8,447 nt of DNA from Chitinophagaceae bacterium (GTDB lineage: Bacteria; Bacteroidota; Bacteroidia; Chitinophagales; Chitinophagaceae). The DNA lies in assembly GCA_947442905.1 (NCBI GenBank), contig CANEWV010000052.1:1-8447 (forward strand). The letters run 5' to 3'. A program made the translations under genes and the position numbers. Under the pieces are notes generated by a model. The model saw only the letters and a program-made list of their open reading frames with translations. It had not been told where the DNA came from and did not search any database. Each line of letters opens with the position of its first letter. Positions within the stretch are counted from its first letter, which is position 1. Positions 1-5,661 of this stretch are shown here, one piece after another.

Positions 1-112
1 AAGGAGTTTCAGTAACAGCAGGTGCTGTACTGTCAGCAGTTGCTTCTTTGTTTTCAGCTGAGTTACATGCTACGAAAGCTACTACAGCTAAGATTGCGAA
101 TACTTTTTTCAT
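1..112 (-). CDS. Small lipoprotein, N-terminal part only (runs off window edge)
   Basis: The reverse strand reads 37 codons from an ATG at 112-110 to the window edge without a stop. The product begins MKKVFAILAVVAFVAC: a short basic start, a hydrophobic core and a cysteine at residue 16 after F-V-A, which fits a lipoprotein signal peptide with a slightly relaxed lipobox. After the cysteine the sequence is low-complexity and rich in Ala, Glu, Thr and Ser (NSAENKEATADSTAPA), like the flexible linker behind many lipidated cysteines. The start codon follows an A-rich stretch with no Shine-Dalgarno sequence, as is usual in Bacteroidota. The gene is divergent from the sigma factor gene and shares its upstream region, so it could be a target of that sigma factor (inference). 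No functional domain is visible in the part present. Confidence 0.75.
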   Translation of the reverse strand, partial: MKKVFAILAVVAFVACNSAENKEATADSTAPAVTETP

Positions 113-159
113 TTTTTTTGGGTTTTTGTTTGAATGAATGTGTTTATTAATACAAGAAG

Positions 160-237
160 GGGTAAAAAGGTAACCCACGAACCCCATTTTTTTTTGAAAA
201 AAAATATTTCGAGCTATATTGGGTTACTTTTATACCC
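160..237. promoter_or_regulatory. Paired inverted 17-bp elements in the divergent lipoprotein/sigma factor region
   Basis: GGGTAAAAAGGTAACCC lies at 160-176. The reverse complement of 221-237 is GGGTATAAAAGTAACCC, identical at 15 of 17 positions. Each copy has the form GGGT-N9-ACCC, and the inner arms GTAACCCA (170-177) and TGGGTTAC (220-227) are exact inverted repeats. The copies are 61 bp apart centre to centre and lie about symmetrically around a T9-G-A8 tract at 187-204. GTAAC resembles the AAC-containing -35 element of many ECF promoters. In that reading the left copy points toward the sigma factor gene and the right copy toward the lipoprotein gene. They could instead be operators for a DNA-binding regulator. 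The repeat is seen directly; its role is inferred. Confidence 0.5.
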
Positions 238-262
238 TAAAGCGTATTAAAAGCAGTATTTA

Positions 263-829
263 GTGAAATCTACGAGTAACGAACAAGTATTATTAAAGGG
301 GCTGGCAGCCAATGACTCTGTTATTATTGAACAACTCTATAAAGAGAACTTCAGCACCATACAGGCGTTCATTTTGGCAAATAATGGCTCTTATGACGAT
401 GCAAAAGACGTTTTTCAGGAAGCAATGATCACCCTCTATGAAAAAGCACAATCGGGCTCATTTGTTTTAACCTGTCAAATTAAAACATACGTATACTCGG
501 TATGTCGTAGACTATGGCTCAAAAAACTGCAACAACTTGGTCGCTTTTCGCACCCAGTTGACAATTTGGAAGAAACCATATCTGTGGATGATGACCTCGA
601 AGAACACGCTAAACACGACGCCGCCTTTGCTATTATGGATCGAGCACTCAAAAGCTTAGGCGAACCTTGTAAAAGTCTATTAGAAGGTTACTACCTTCAA
701 AAAATGGACATGCAAGCTTTGGCATCGGAATTTGGTTATACCAACTCCGACAATGCCAAAAACCAGAAGTATAAATGTCTAATGCGCCTTAAAAAATTGT
801 TTTTTGCGCAATACAATATCGGAGAGTAA
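263..829 (+). CDS. ECF-type RNA polymerase sigma factor
   Basis: This is a 188-residue sigma-70 family protein of extracytoplasmic-function size, with regions 2 and 4 only. Region 2 covers about residues 20-90 and includes DAKDVFQEAM (46-55), a good match to the D-x-x-Q-E core-binding helix, followed by KTYVYSVCRRLWLKK, the -10 recognition and melting part. An acidic linker (about 100-120) leads to region 4 at about 125-180, with the helix-turn-helix YYLQKMDMQALASEFGYT and a basic end (NAKNQKYKCLMRLKKLF). The start is GTG at 263: an in-frame TAA lies at 248-250 and the first in-frame Met is at about residue 55, inside region 2. A protease-fused membrane protein gene follows 20 bp downstream on the same strand, the usual arrangement for a sigma factor and its regulator. 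The family is certain; the signal and regulon are unknown. Confidence 0.93.
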   Translation: MKSTSNEQVLLKGLAANDSVIIEQLYKENFSTIQAFILANNGSYDDAKDVFQEAMITLYEKAQSGSFVLTCQIKTYVYSVCRRLWLKKLQQLGRFSHPVDNLEETISVDDDLEEHAKHDAAFAIMDRALKSLGEPCKSLLEGYYLQKMDMQALASEFGYTNSDNAKNQKYKCLMRLKKLFFAQYNIGE

Positions 830-849
830 GTAACACAGAATACCTAAAA

Positions 850-1956
850 ATGGAAGATTTAATATTATTAGAAACCATCGAAAAGTACCTGAGCAACCAA
901 ATGGATGCACAGGAAAAAACGGCTTTTGAGTTGGTTCGTAAAAATACACCCGAAATTGACCAAATGGTGGTAGAGCACGCCATGCTACTACAGCAAATGG
1001 ATCAGTATAGTATGGTTAAATCTATCAAACTAACACTTGCTCAAACACACCAAAATTTATTAGAGCATGGCGAGATTTCAAATACAATTGAGGTTTCAGA
1101 AGGTGGAAAAGTGATTCAATTATTTAACAAGTATAAAAGAGTGGCATCTATTGCTGCCTCTTTGGGTGGCGTAATTGCTTTATTTATCAGTGGACTTGCT
1201 CTATATCTTTCTCCAGCTAGCCACAACAGTCAAATCCAACAGTTAAGCAATGATATCGCGGCCATTAAAAAGAGTCAGCAATACCAAGGCAAACTTATTA
1301 ACGAGGTAAAAAGTAAATTACCAGCTGGCGTAAAATTTATTAGTGGTGGTTCTGGATTTTTAATTGACGGCAAGGGTTTTATTGTTACCAATGCGCACGT
1401 TATTAAAGGAACAGGTGCTATCGTTGTTGATAATACAGGCAAAGAATATGTTGCCGAAATAGCCTTACTAGATAAAGTAAAAGATTTAGCTATATTAAAA
1501 ATCAACGACCCGGATTTTACGTCAAAAAAATCGCTTCCTTACTCTATTCGTAAATCAACCACCGATTTGGGTGAAGAAATATTTACACTTGGCTATCCAA
1601 GAAATGAAATTGTGTATGGTACTGGTTACTTAAGTGCCCGAAGTGGTTACGAAGGAGATTCACTCTCCTATCAATTGCAAATGAGTGCCAACCCTGGTAA
1701 CTCGGGCGCACCGGTATTTGATAATGCTGGGGAAGTTATTGGTGTATTAAGCACTAGAGAAGCGCAATTAGAGGGTGTTGTATTTGCACTTAAGTCAAAT
1801 AATATCTTCAAAGTAGTTAATGATTATAATACTTCTAACGAAGGCGGTAAAGATATAAAAATATCTACCCGCTCAAATATTAGCAGGATGTCACGCAAAA
1901 ACCAAATTGCAACACTTGAGTCATGCGTTTATTATGTAAAGTCTTTTGATAAATAA
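850..1956 (+). CDS. Membrane-anchored trypsin-like serine protease with anti-sigma-like N-terminus
   Basis: The 368-residue product has four parts. Residues 1-95 are helical and charged and lack a signal peptide; residues 8-50 (ETIEKYLSNQMDAQEKTAF and onward) resemble the start of Bacteroidota anti-sigma/FecR-type proteins. Residues 98-120 form one transmembrane helix preceded by KYKR, which predicts a cytoplasmic N-terminus and periplasmic C-terminus. Residues 125-155 look like a short coiled coil. Residues 165-325 are an S1C/HtrA-like trypsin fold with the triad His183 (TNAHV), Asp212 (KDLAIL) and Ser285 (NPGNSGAPV). No PDZ domain follows, only a basic tail of about 40 residues. Coupled to the upstream sigma gene by a 20-bp gap, it is probably the membrane regulator of that sigma factor. 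The protease call is firm; the anti-sigma role is inferred from context and weak N-terminal resemblance. Ser-Gly-Ala replaces the commoner Ser-Gly-Gly after the nucleophile. Confidence 0.92.
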   Translation: MEDLILLETIEKYLSNQMDAQEKTAFELVRKNTPEIDQMVVEHAMLLQQMDQYSMVKSIKLTLAQTHQNLLEHGEISNTIEVSEGGKVIQLFNKYKRVASIAASLGGVIALFISGLALYLSPASHNSQIQQLSNDIAAIKKSQQYQGKLINEVKSKLPAGVKFISGGSGFLIDGKGFIVTNAHVIKGTGAIVVDNTGKEYVAEIALLDKVKDLAILKINDPDFTSKKSLPYSIRKSTTDLGEEIFTLGYPRNEIVYGTGYLSARSGYEGDSLSYQLQMSANPGNSGAPVFDNAGEVIGVLSTREAQLEGVVFALKSNNIFKVVNDYNTSNEGGKDIKISTRSNISRMSRKNQIATLESCVYYVKSFDK

Positions 1957-1972
1957 GCAAATCAAACGCTTA
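1954..1972 (+). terminator. Weak hairpin in the convergent gap after the protease gene
   Basis: TAAGC (1954-1958, including the protease stop codon) can pair with GCTTA (1968-1972) around a 9-nt loop, and CTTTTC follows. The stem is only five base pairs, so this is a marginal terminator candidate in the 21-bp gap between two convergent genes. No better hairpin was seen there. Confidence 0.25.
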
Positions 1973-1977
1973 CTTTT

Positions 1978-2880
1978 CTATCCCCATAAATTATTAGGAT
2001 ACAAACCCTTTTCTACTAAATTGGAAATGCTAGTTTGTACAACAGGCGCGTCTTCTTTGTAGGTTACACCAAACCAACTTGCAGAAGTAGTACCCACTTT
2101 TACATTGCCTAATTTAGCATTTACAAAATGTTTGGTAACAGAAGGTAAGAAAAATTCAGATTTTAGTTCCATGCCCTGTGTATCTAAAAATCTAGAAAAT
2201 TCAGATTCGCATAATGCTACAAAACTTGCTGGGTAACATAAAAAGTTCATGCTAACAATGGTATCAGATGTTAATGGAAAAAACTGATCATTGTCTTCAT
2301 ACACAATAATCCCTTCTTCGTTTTTAAATATTTTAGTACGCTCATTGATATCTAGTAAATTGCCGCTAGCATCTACACTACAAACACCTCTACTCACCGT
2401 ACCATTGTCACTTAATGTTTTTCCTAATTCATACCCAATAATGGAATAGGTATGATCATTGCACTGGTTGTTTAAAAATACTGCTGCTTGCACAAATGCA
2501 TCTTTACCGTAAAAGTCATCGGCATTAATAACTGCAAATGGTTCATTTAGTTTTCCTTTGCAGCAAAGTACAGCATGCGCAGTACCCCAAGGTTTTACAC
2601 GCTCAGGTGTTACGCTTTTACCTTCTGTAAATGCAGCTAAATGCTGGTAAACATATTCGGTCGTAATTTTACCTTGTAATTTGGGTTCAAAAATTGACTT
2701 AAATTGCTCACTAAACTCTTCTCTTATAATAAAAACTATTTTACCAAAACCTGCTTCAATTGCATCATAAATTGAATAATCCATGATAGTTTCGCCACAA
2801 GGTCCAAAAGACTGAATTTGTTTCATGCTACCGTAACGGCTTGCCATACCGGCTGCAAGGATCACTAAAGTTGGTTTCAT
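1978..2880 (-). CDS. Sugar-phosphate nucleotidyltransferase (NDP-sugar pyrophosphorylase family)
   Basis: This 300-residue cytoplasmic enzyme has the NTP_transferase Rossmann-like fold and should transfer a nucleotidyl group from an NTP to a sugar 1-phosphate, releasing pyrophosphate. The N-terminal signature is ILAAGMASRYGSMKQ (residues 7-21), a divergent form of the G-x-G-T-R...K nucleotide-binding loop. KPWGTAHAV (96-104) fits the base-contacting segment, NADDFYG (119-125) holds the metal-binding aspartate, and VSMNFLCYP (209-217) and WFGVTYKEDAP (269-279) are later active-site strands. The length is normal for single-domain members without a left-handed beta-helix domain. The substrate cannot be read from sequence: the motifs differ from canonical RmlA and GalU, so no symbol is given. 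It stands alone, convergent with the protease gene and divergent from the PLP enzyme gene across 61 bp, in which no clear promoter box was found. Confidence 0.85.
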   Translation of the reverse strand: MKPTLVILAAGMASRYGSMKQIQSFGPCGETIMDYSIYDAIEAGFGKIVFIIREEFSEQFKSIFEPKLQGKITTEYVYQHLAAFTEGKSVTPERVKPWGTAHAVLCCKGKLNEPFAVINADDFYGKDAFVQAAVFLNNQCNDHTYSIIGYELGKTLSDNGTVSRGVCSVDASGNLLDINERTKIFKNEEGIIVYEDNDQFFPLTSDTIVSMNFLCYPASFVALCESEFSRFLDTQGMELKSEFFLPSVTKHFVNAKLGNVKVGTTSASWFGVTYKEDAPVVQTSISNLVEKGLYPNNLWG

Positions 2881-2941
2881 AAGAGAATATTAAGGGCTGC
2901 GAAGCTAAATCATTCTTTAAAATTGTAGACATATATTACAA

Positions 2942-3826
2942 ATGAATATTAATAATATTTATATACAAAATATCCCTTCGTTCTGTAATAACACACTAGC
3001 TATCAGTATATTAAGAGCCGATTTAATAGACCCCGTGGTAAGTGGTAATAAATGGTTCAAGCTACAATATTATGTGCTTGACGCTATTACAGCTGGTAAA
3101 TCAACCCTGGCCACTTTTGGAGGACCCTATTCCAATCATATTGTAGCCACATCAAAATATGGCGCTAGCATGGGTTTACAAACAGTAGGATTTATTAGAG
3201 GTGAAAAGCCACCAACGCTCTCACCTACCCTAACCGATGCCATGGAAAATGGCATGACCCTCCATTTTATTTCGAGAGCAGATTTTTTAGACCCAAAAAA
3301 AATCATGGAGGAAAACAAGCACGCAAGTTGGGCATGGATACCAGAAGGTGGTTATGGAATAAAGGGTGCCGAAGGCGCTAGTTCTCTTTTGACAATTAAA
3401 AACACCCAAGGTTTTGACACCATTATTTGCGCAGTAGGAACAGGGACCATGATGGCAGGAATCATTAAAGCAGCAGCACCACATCAAAAAATAATAGGGA
3501 TAAGTGTACTAAAAAATAATTTTTCTATTGACACAGAAATAAACGCATTATTGACCACAGAGGAATCTAAAAAGAATTTTGAAGTCATACATGGTTATGA
3601 TTTTGGCGGATATGCAAAACATACACCAGCACTTATCAAATACATGAATGAATGCTATAACAATATGGACCTTCCGCTAGATTTTGTATACACAGCAAAA
3701 CTACTATACGCGGCCCAAGACCTTGCTACCAAAGGGAAATTTGAACCTTCCTCAAAAATACTACTGATACATTCGGGCGGACTACAAGGCAACCGTTCCT
3801 TTAAAAAAGGAACTTTAATCTATTAA
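2942..3826 (+). CDS. PLP-dependent enzyme, ACC deaminase/D-cysteine desulfhydrase family
   Basis: This 294-residue protein belongs to the fold-type II PLP family of 1-aminocyclopropane-1-carboxylate deaminase and D-cysteine desulfhydrase. SGNKWFKL (residues 34-41) carries the Schiff-base lysine, most likely Lys37 by comparison with the family G-N-K-x-x-K-L motif. GGPYSNH (60-66) is the conserved serine-asparagine loop, AVGTGTMMAG (164-173) is the glycine-rich phosphate-binding loop, and HSGGLQG (277-283) is the C-terminal family motif. It is about 40 residues shorter than classical ACC deaminases, though all core motifs remain. Substrate cannot be assigned from these motifs; D-cysteine desulfuration or another D-amino acid reaction is as plausible as ACC deamination, so no symbol is given. 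The ATG at 2942 gives a natural N-terminus. The last 12 bp overlap the end of the convergent lipB gene. Confidence 0.85.
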   Translation: MNINNIYIQNIPSFCNNTLAISILRADLIDPVVSGNKWFKLQYYVLDAITAGKSTLATFGGPYSNHIVATSKYGASMGLQTVGFIRGEKPPTLSPTLTDAMENGMTLHFISRADFLDPKKIMEENKHASWAWIPEGGYGIKGAEGASSLLTIKNTQGFDTIICAVGTGTMMAGIIKAAAPHQKIIGISVLKNNFSIDTEINALLTTEESKKNFEVIHGYDFGGYAKHTPALIKYMNECYNNMDLPLDFVYTAKLLYAAQDLATKGKFEPSSKILLIHSGGLQGNRSFKKGTLIY

Positions 3827-3829
3827 AGT
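3795..3829. terminator. Two overlapping hairpins across the convergent PLP enzyme/lipB gene ends
   Basis: GTTCCTTT (3795-3802) pairs exactly with AAAGGAAC (3806-3813) around AAA. Immediately after, ACTTTAAT (3812-3819) pairs exactly with ATTAAAGT (3822-3829) around CT. The two hairpins share two bases, so they are probably alternatives. Both lie in coding sequence, and the second contains the stop codons of both genes (3824-3826 plus, 3815-3817 minus). The first hairpin is followed on the plus strand by TTTAATCTATT. The position suggests a bidirectional terminator built into the overlapping gene ends; the stems are A/T-rich, so efficiency is uncertain. Confidence 0.5.
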
Positions 3830-4528
3830 AGCACCAAAAATTTGCTCAAAATTTTGTTTGACTAAATCTTTTACTTCCTGTATGGGCACTGCACGACCTA
3901 GTTCTTTTTGCAAAGACGTAACCTGTTTATCAGGTATACCGCATGGCACAATATTATTAAAATAAGCTAAATCGGTATTTACGTTTAAGGCAAATCCATG
4001 CATCGTAATCCACCTACTACACTTAATACCCATCGCACAAATTTTGCGCGCTAATTTTTTATTATCAGGATCTAACCAAACGCCCGTTTCACCAGCACTC
4101 CTTCCTGCCTCAACACCATAATGCGCCAGTGTTTGTATAATCACTTCTTCTAAACTACGGAGGTACCAACCAAGGTCGGTTTTAAATTTTTCCAAATCTA
4201 AAATGGGATAACCCACAAGTTGCTCTGGTCCATGAAAAGTAATATCACCGCCTCTATTGATATGAAAATAGTCGATACCATTGGCCTCCATAAAGGCAGT
4301 GGTCATAAGCACATTGGCTGCATTGCCATTTTTACCCAATGTATATACCGGTGGATGCTCTACAAATAACAAATGATTTTTGGTAGGCCACTCGGTTACT
4401 GGAATTTCATTTTGACCCCGGTAACTGGCTTTAATAGCCGAATTCTCACTCAATAAAGACTCTTGGTAAGCCCAAACCTCTTTGTATTTGCGATTACCCA
4501 AGTCCTCAAAAAAAACTTCCTGCTGCAT
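3815..4528 (-). CDS. lipB: Octanoyltransferase LipB (lipoate biosynthesis)
   Basis: LipB moves the octanoyl group from octanoyl-acyl carrier protein to lysines of lipoyl domains (pyruvate and 2-oxoglutarate dehydrogenases, glycine cleavage H protein), the step before LipA inserts sulfur. It acts in the cytoplasm. The 237-residue product has the full family pattern: VEHPPVYTLG (56-65), RGGDITFHGPEQLVGYP (92-108), RKICAMGIK (161-169) with the expected catalytic Lys162, HGFALNVN (177-184), and IVPCGIPDKQVTSL (193-206) with acyl-accepting Cys196. One small deviation is HGPEQ where HGPGQ is most common. The ATG at 4528 follows a promoter-like TACTTTTG by four bases, suggesting a leaderless or nearly leaderless message. 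No lipA is present in the window. Confidence 0.97.
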   Translation of the reverse strand: MQQEVFFEDLGNRKYKEVWAYQESLLSENSAIKASYRGQNEIPVTEWPTKNHLLFVEHPPVYTLGKNGNAANVLMTTAFMEANGIDYFHINRGGDITFHGPEQLVGYPILDLEKFKTDLGWYLRSLEEVIIQTLAHYGVEAGRSAGETGVWLDPDNKKLARKICAMGIKCSRWITMHGFALNVNTDLAYFNNIVPCGIPDKQVTSLQKELGRAVPIQEVKDLVKQNFEQIFGATLID

Positions 4529-4532
4529 TGCA

Positions 4533-4540
4533 CAAAAGTA
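4533..4540 (-). promoter_or_regulatory. Promoter -7 box (TAnnTTTG) of lipB
   Basis: The minus strand reads TACTTTTG, an exact match to the Bacteroidota -7 consensus TAnnTTTG, ending four bases before the lipB ATG. A partial -33 element, GTTG (minus strand of 4563-4566), lies 22 bases upstream, close to the usual spacing. Transcription would start at or just before the start codon. Confidence 0.55.
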
Positions 4541-4554
4541 GGAAGGTTTGGGGC

Positions 4555-4562
4555 TATTTTTG
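4555..4562 (+). promoter_or_regulatory. Promoter -7 box (TAnnTTTG) of the pseudouridine synthase gene
   Basis: TATTTTTG matches the Bacteroidota -7 consensus exactly and ends five bases before the ATG at 4568, so the transcript should be leaderless or nearly so. The -33 region is weaker: ATTG at 4527-4530 with a 24-base spacer. The box supports the 4568 start over an upstream in-frame ATG at 4463, which lies inside lipB on the other strand. Confidence 0.55.
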
Positions 4563-4567
4563 CAACA

Positions 4568-5620
4568 ATGGAACCGGATATTGATTTATTTAATGAAGAA
4601 GGCGGAGAAACCCTCTACGAAAGAAAAACCTTTGTCATAGACAAGGGGCAAGAACCGTTTCGCATAGACAAGTGGGTTCAAACACATATGGAAGGGGCCA
4701 CCAGAAGCAAAGTTCAACAAAGTATAGAAGCCGGTTTTTTAACGGTTAACGGTAAAAATATTAAAAGCAACTATAAGGTAAGACCCGGAGACGAGATATT
4801 AATCATGAGTTTGGTGAATCCAGAAACACATGCATTAAAACTTGAAGATATTCCGCTTAATATTGTATTTGAAGATGACGCCATCATGGTTATTAATAAA
4901 CCTGCTAATATGGTGGTTCATCCGGGCGTTGGAAATTATACGGGAACACTTTTAAATGGTGTGGCTTATTATTTGCAACAACAAAATCCAAACATCGATG
5001 AACAATCATTGCCACGTTTTGGTCTTGTACACCGCATCGATAAAAACACAACGGGATTAATAGTGCTTGCAAAAACAGCCGAAGGAGCCGCACATCTAGC
5101 CAAACAATTTTTTAACCATACTGTAGAAAGAAAATACACCGCGCTTGTTTGGGGCGATGTCATCGAAGACAGTGGAACCATTGAAGCACATATTGCGCGC
5201 CACAAACAAAACCGAAAAACATTCGACGCTTACCCAGAAGGGGATATAGGTAAACACGCTATTACCCATTATACTGTTTTAGAAAGATTCAATTATGTTA
5301 CACTAATTAGTTGTGTACTAGAAACCGGCCGAACACATCAAATACGGGTTCACTTAAAACATATTGGTCATACTTTATTTAATGACCTCGAATACGGAGG
5401 AGACCGTATTTTAAAAGGAACCATTTATACCAAATACAAACAGTTCGTAGACAATTGTTTTGATGCATGTGCTAGGTGCGCACTACATGCTACCACACTT
5501 GGCTTTGTACATCCAACCACCAACGAATTCATAAAATTTGAAGCGCCTATCCCATCAGATATGCATGCGGCCGTTGAGAAATGGAGAGGGTATATACAAA
5601 ATAAAACACGCACCGAATAG
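4568..5620 (+). CDS. RluD-type 23S rRNA pseudouridine synthase (RluA family)
   Basis: The 350-residue enzyme isomerises uridine to pseudouridine in RNA, most likely in large-subunit rRNA. An S4 RNA-binding domain spans about residues 29-80 (FRIDKWVQTHMEGATRSKVQ, then VNGKNIKSNYKVRPGDEI). The catalytic domain follows: INKPANMVVHPG (109-120), GLVHRIDKNTTGLIVLAKT (152-170) with catalytic Asp158, ERKYTALVWG (187-196), ETGRTHQIRVHL (252-263) and CALHATTLGFVHP (304-316). S4 plus this H-R-[IL]-D form is the RluC/RluD architecture; overall layout favours RluD, but the target uridines cannot be read from sequence, so the symbol is withheld. The start at 4568 is preferred because the S4 domain begins at a normal distance, a promoter box lies just upstream, and the longer reading would add 35 residues antisense to lipB. 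It is divergent from lipB. Confidence 0.92.
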   Translation: MEPDIDLFNEEGGETLYERKTFVIDKGQEPFRIDKWVQTHMEGATRSKVQQSIEAGFLTVNGKNIKSNYKVRPGDEILIMSLVNPETHALKLEDIPLNIVFEDDAIMVINKPANMVVHPGVGNYTGTLLNGVAYYLQQQNPNIDEQSLPRFGLVHRIDKNTTGLIVLAKTAEGAAHLAKQFFNHTVERKYTALVWGDVIEDSGTIEAHIARHKQNRKTFDAYPEGDIGKHAITHYTVLERFNYVTLISCVLETGRTHQIRVHLKHIGHTLFNDLEYGGDRILKGTIYTKYKQFVDNCFDACARCALHATTLGFVHPTTNEFIKFEAPIPSDMHAAVEKWRGYIQNKTRTE

Positions 5621-5632
5621 TGCGTGTTTTAT
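5601..5632. terminator. Strong bidirectional intrinsic terminator
   Basis: A perfect 13-bp stem, ATAAAACACGCAC (5601-5613) with GTGCGTGTTTTAT (5620-5632), closes a 6-nt loop CGAATA. The stem has a GC-rich top and A/T-rich base, so it ends in a U-run on either strand. It serves the pseudouridine synthase gene on the plus strand, whose TAG stop (5618-5620) sits in the loop and first stem base, and the propeller gene on the minus strand, which ends 30 bp away at 5662. Confidence 0.85.
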
Positions 5633-5661
5633 AAAAGATTGCTATTATAATTTTATTTTTT

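Noticed and set aside
187..204. T9-G-A8 tract as an intrinsic terminator
   Set aside because: It is an exact inverted repeat but has a single-base centre and no GC pairs, so a stable RNA hairpin is unlikely; it also lies upstream of both divergent genes.
789..983. Minus-strand open frame across the sigma/protease gene junction
   Set aside because: It is a shadow of two well-supported genes on the other strand, with no recognisable product.
2881..2941. Promoter boxes in the nucleotidyltransferase/PLP enzyme divergent gap
   Set aside because: The best candidates (TATATTAC plus, TACAATTT minus) each miss two of the six fixed TAnnTTTG positions, which is no better than chance in this composition.
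4463..4567. In-frame upstream ATG that would extend the pseudouridine synthase by 35 residues
   Set aside because: The extension is antisense to the start of lipB, contains the promoter boxes of both genes, and adds no family-like sequence before the S4 domain.
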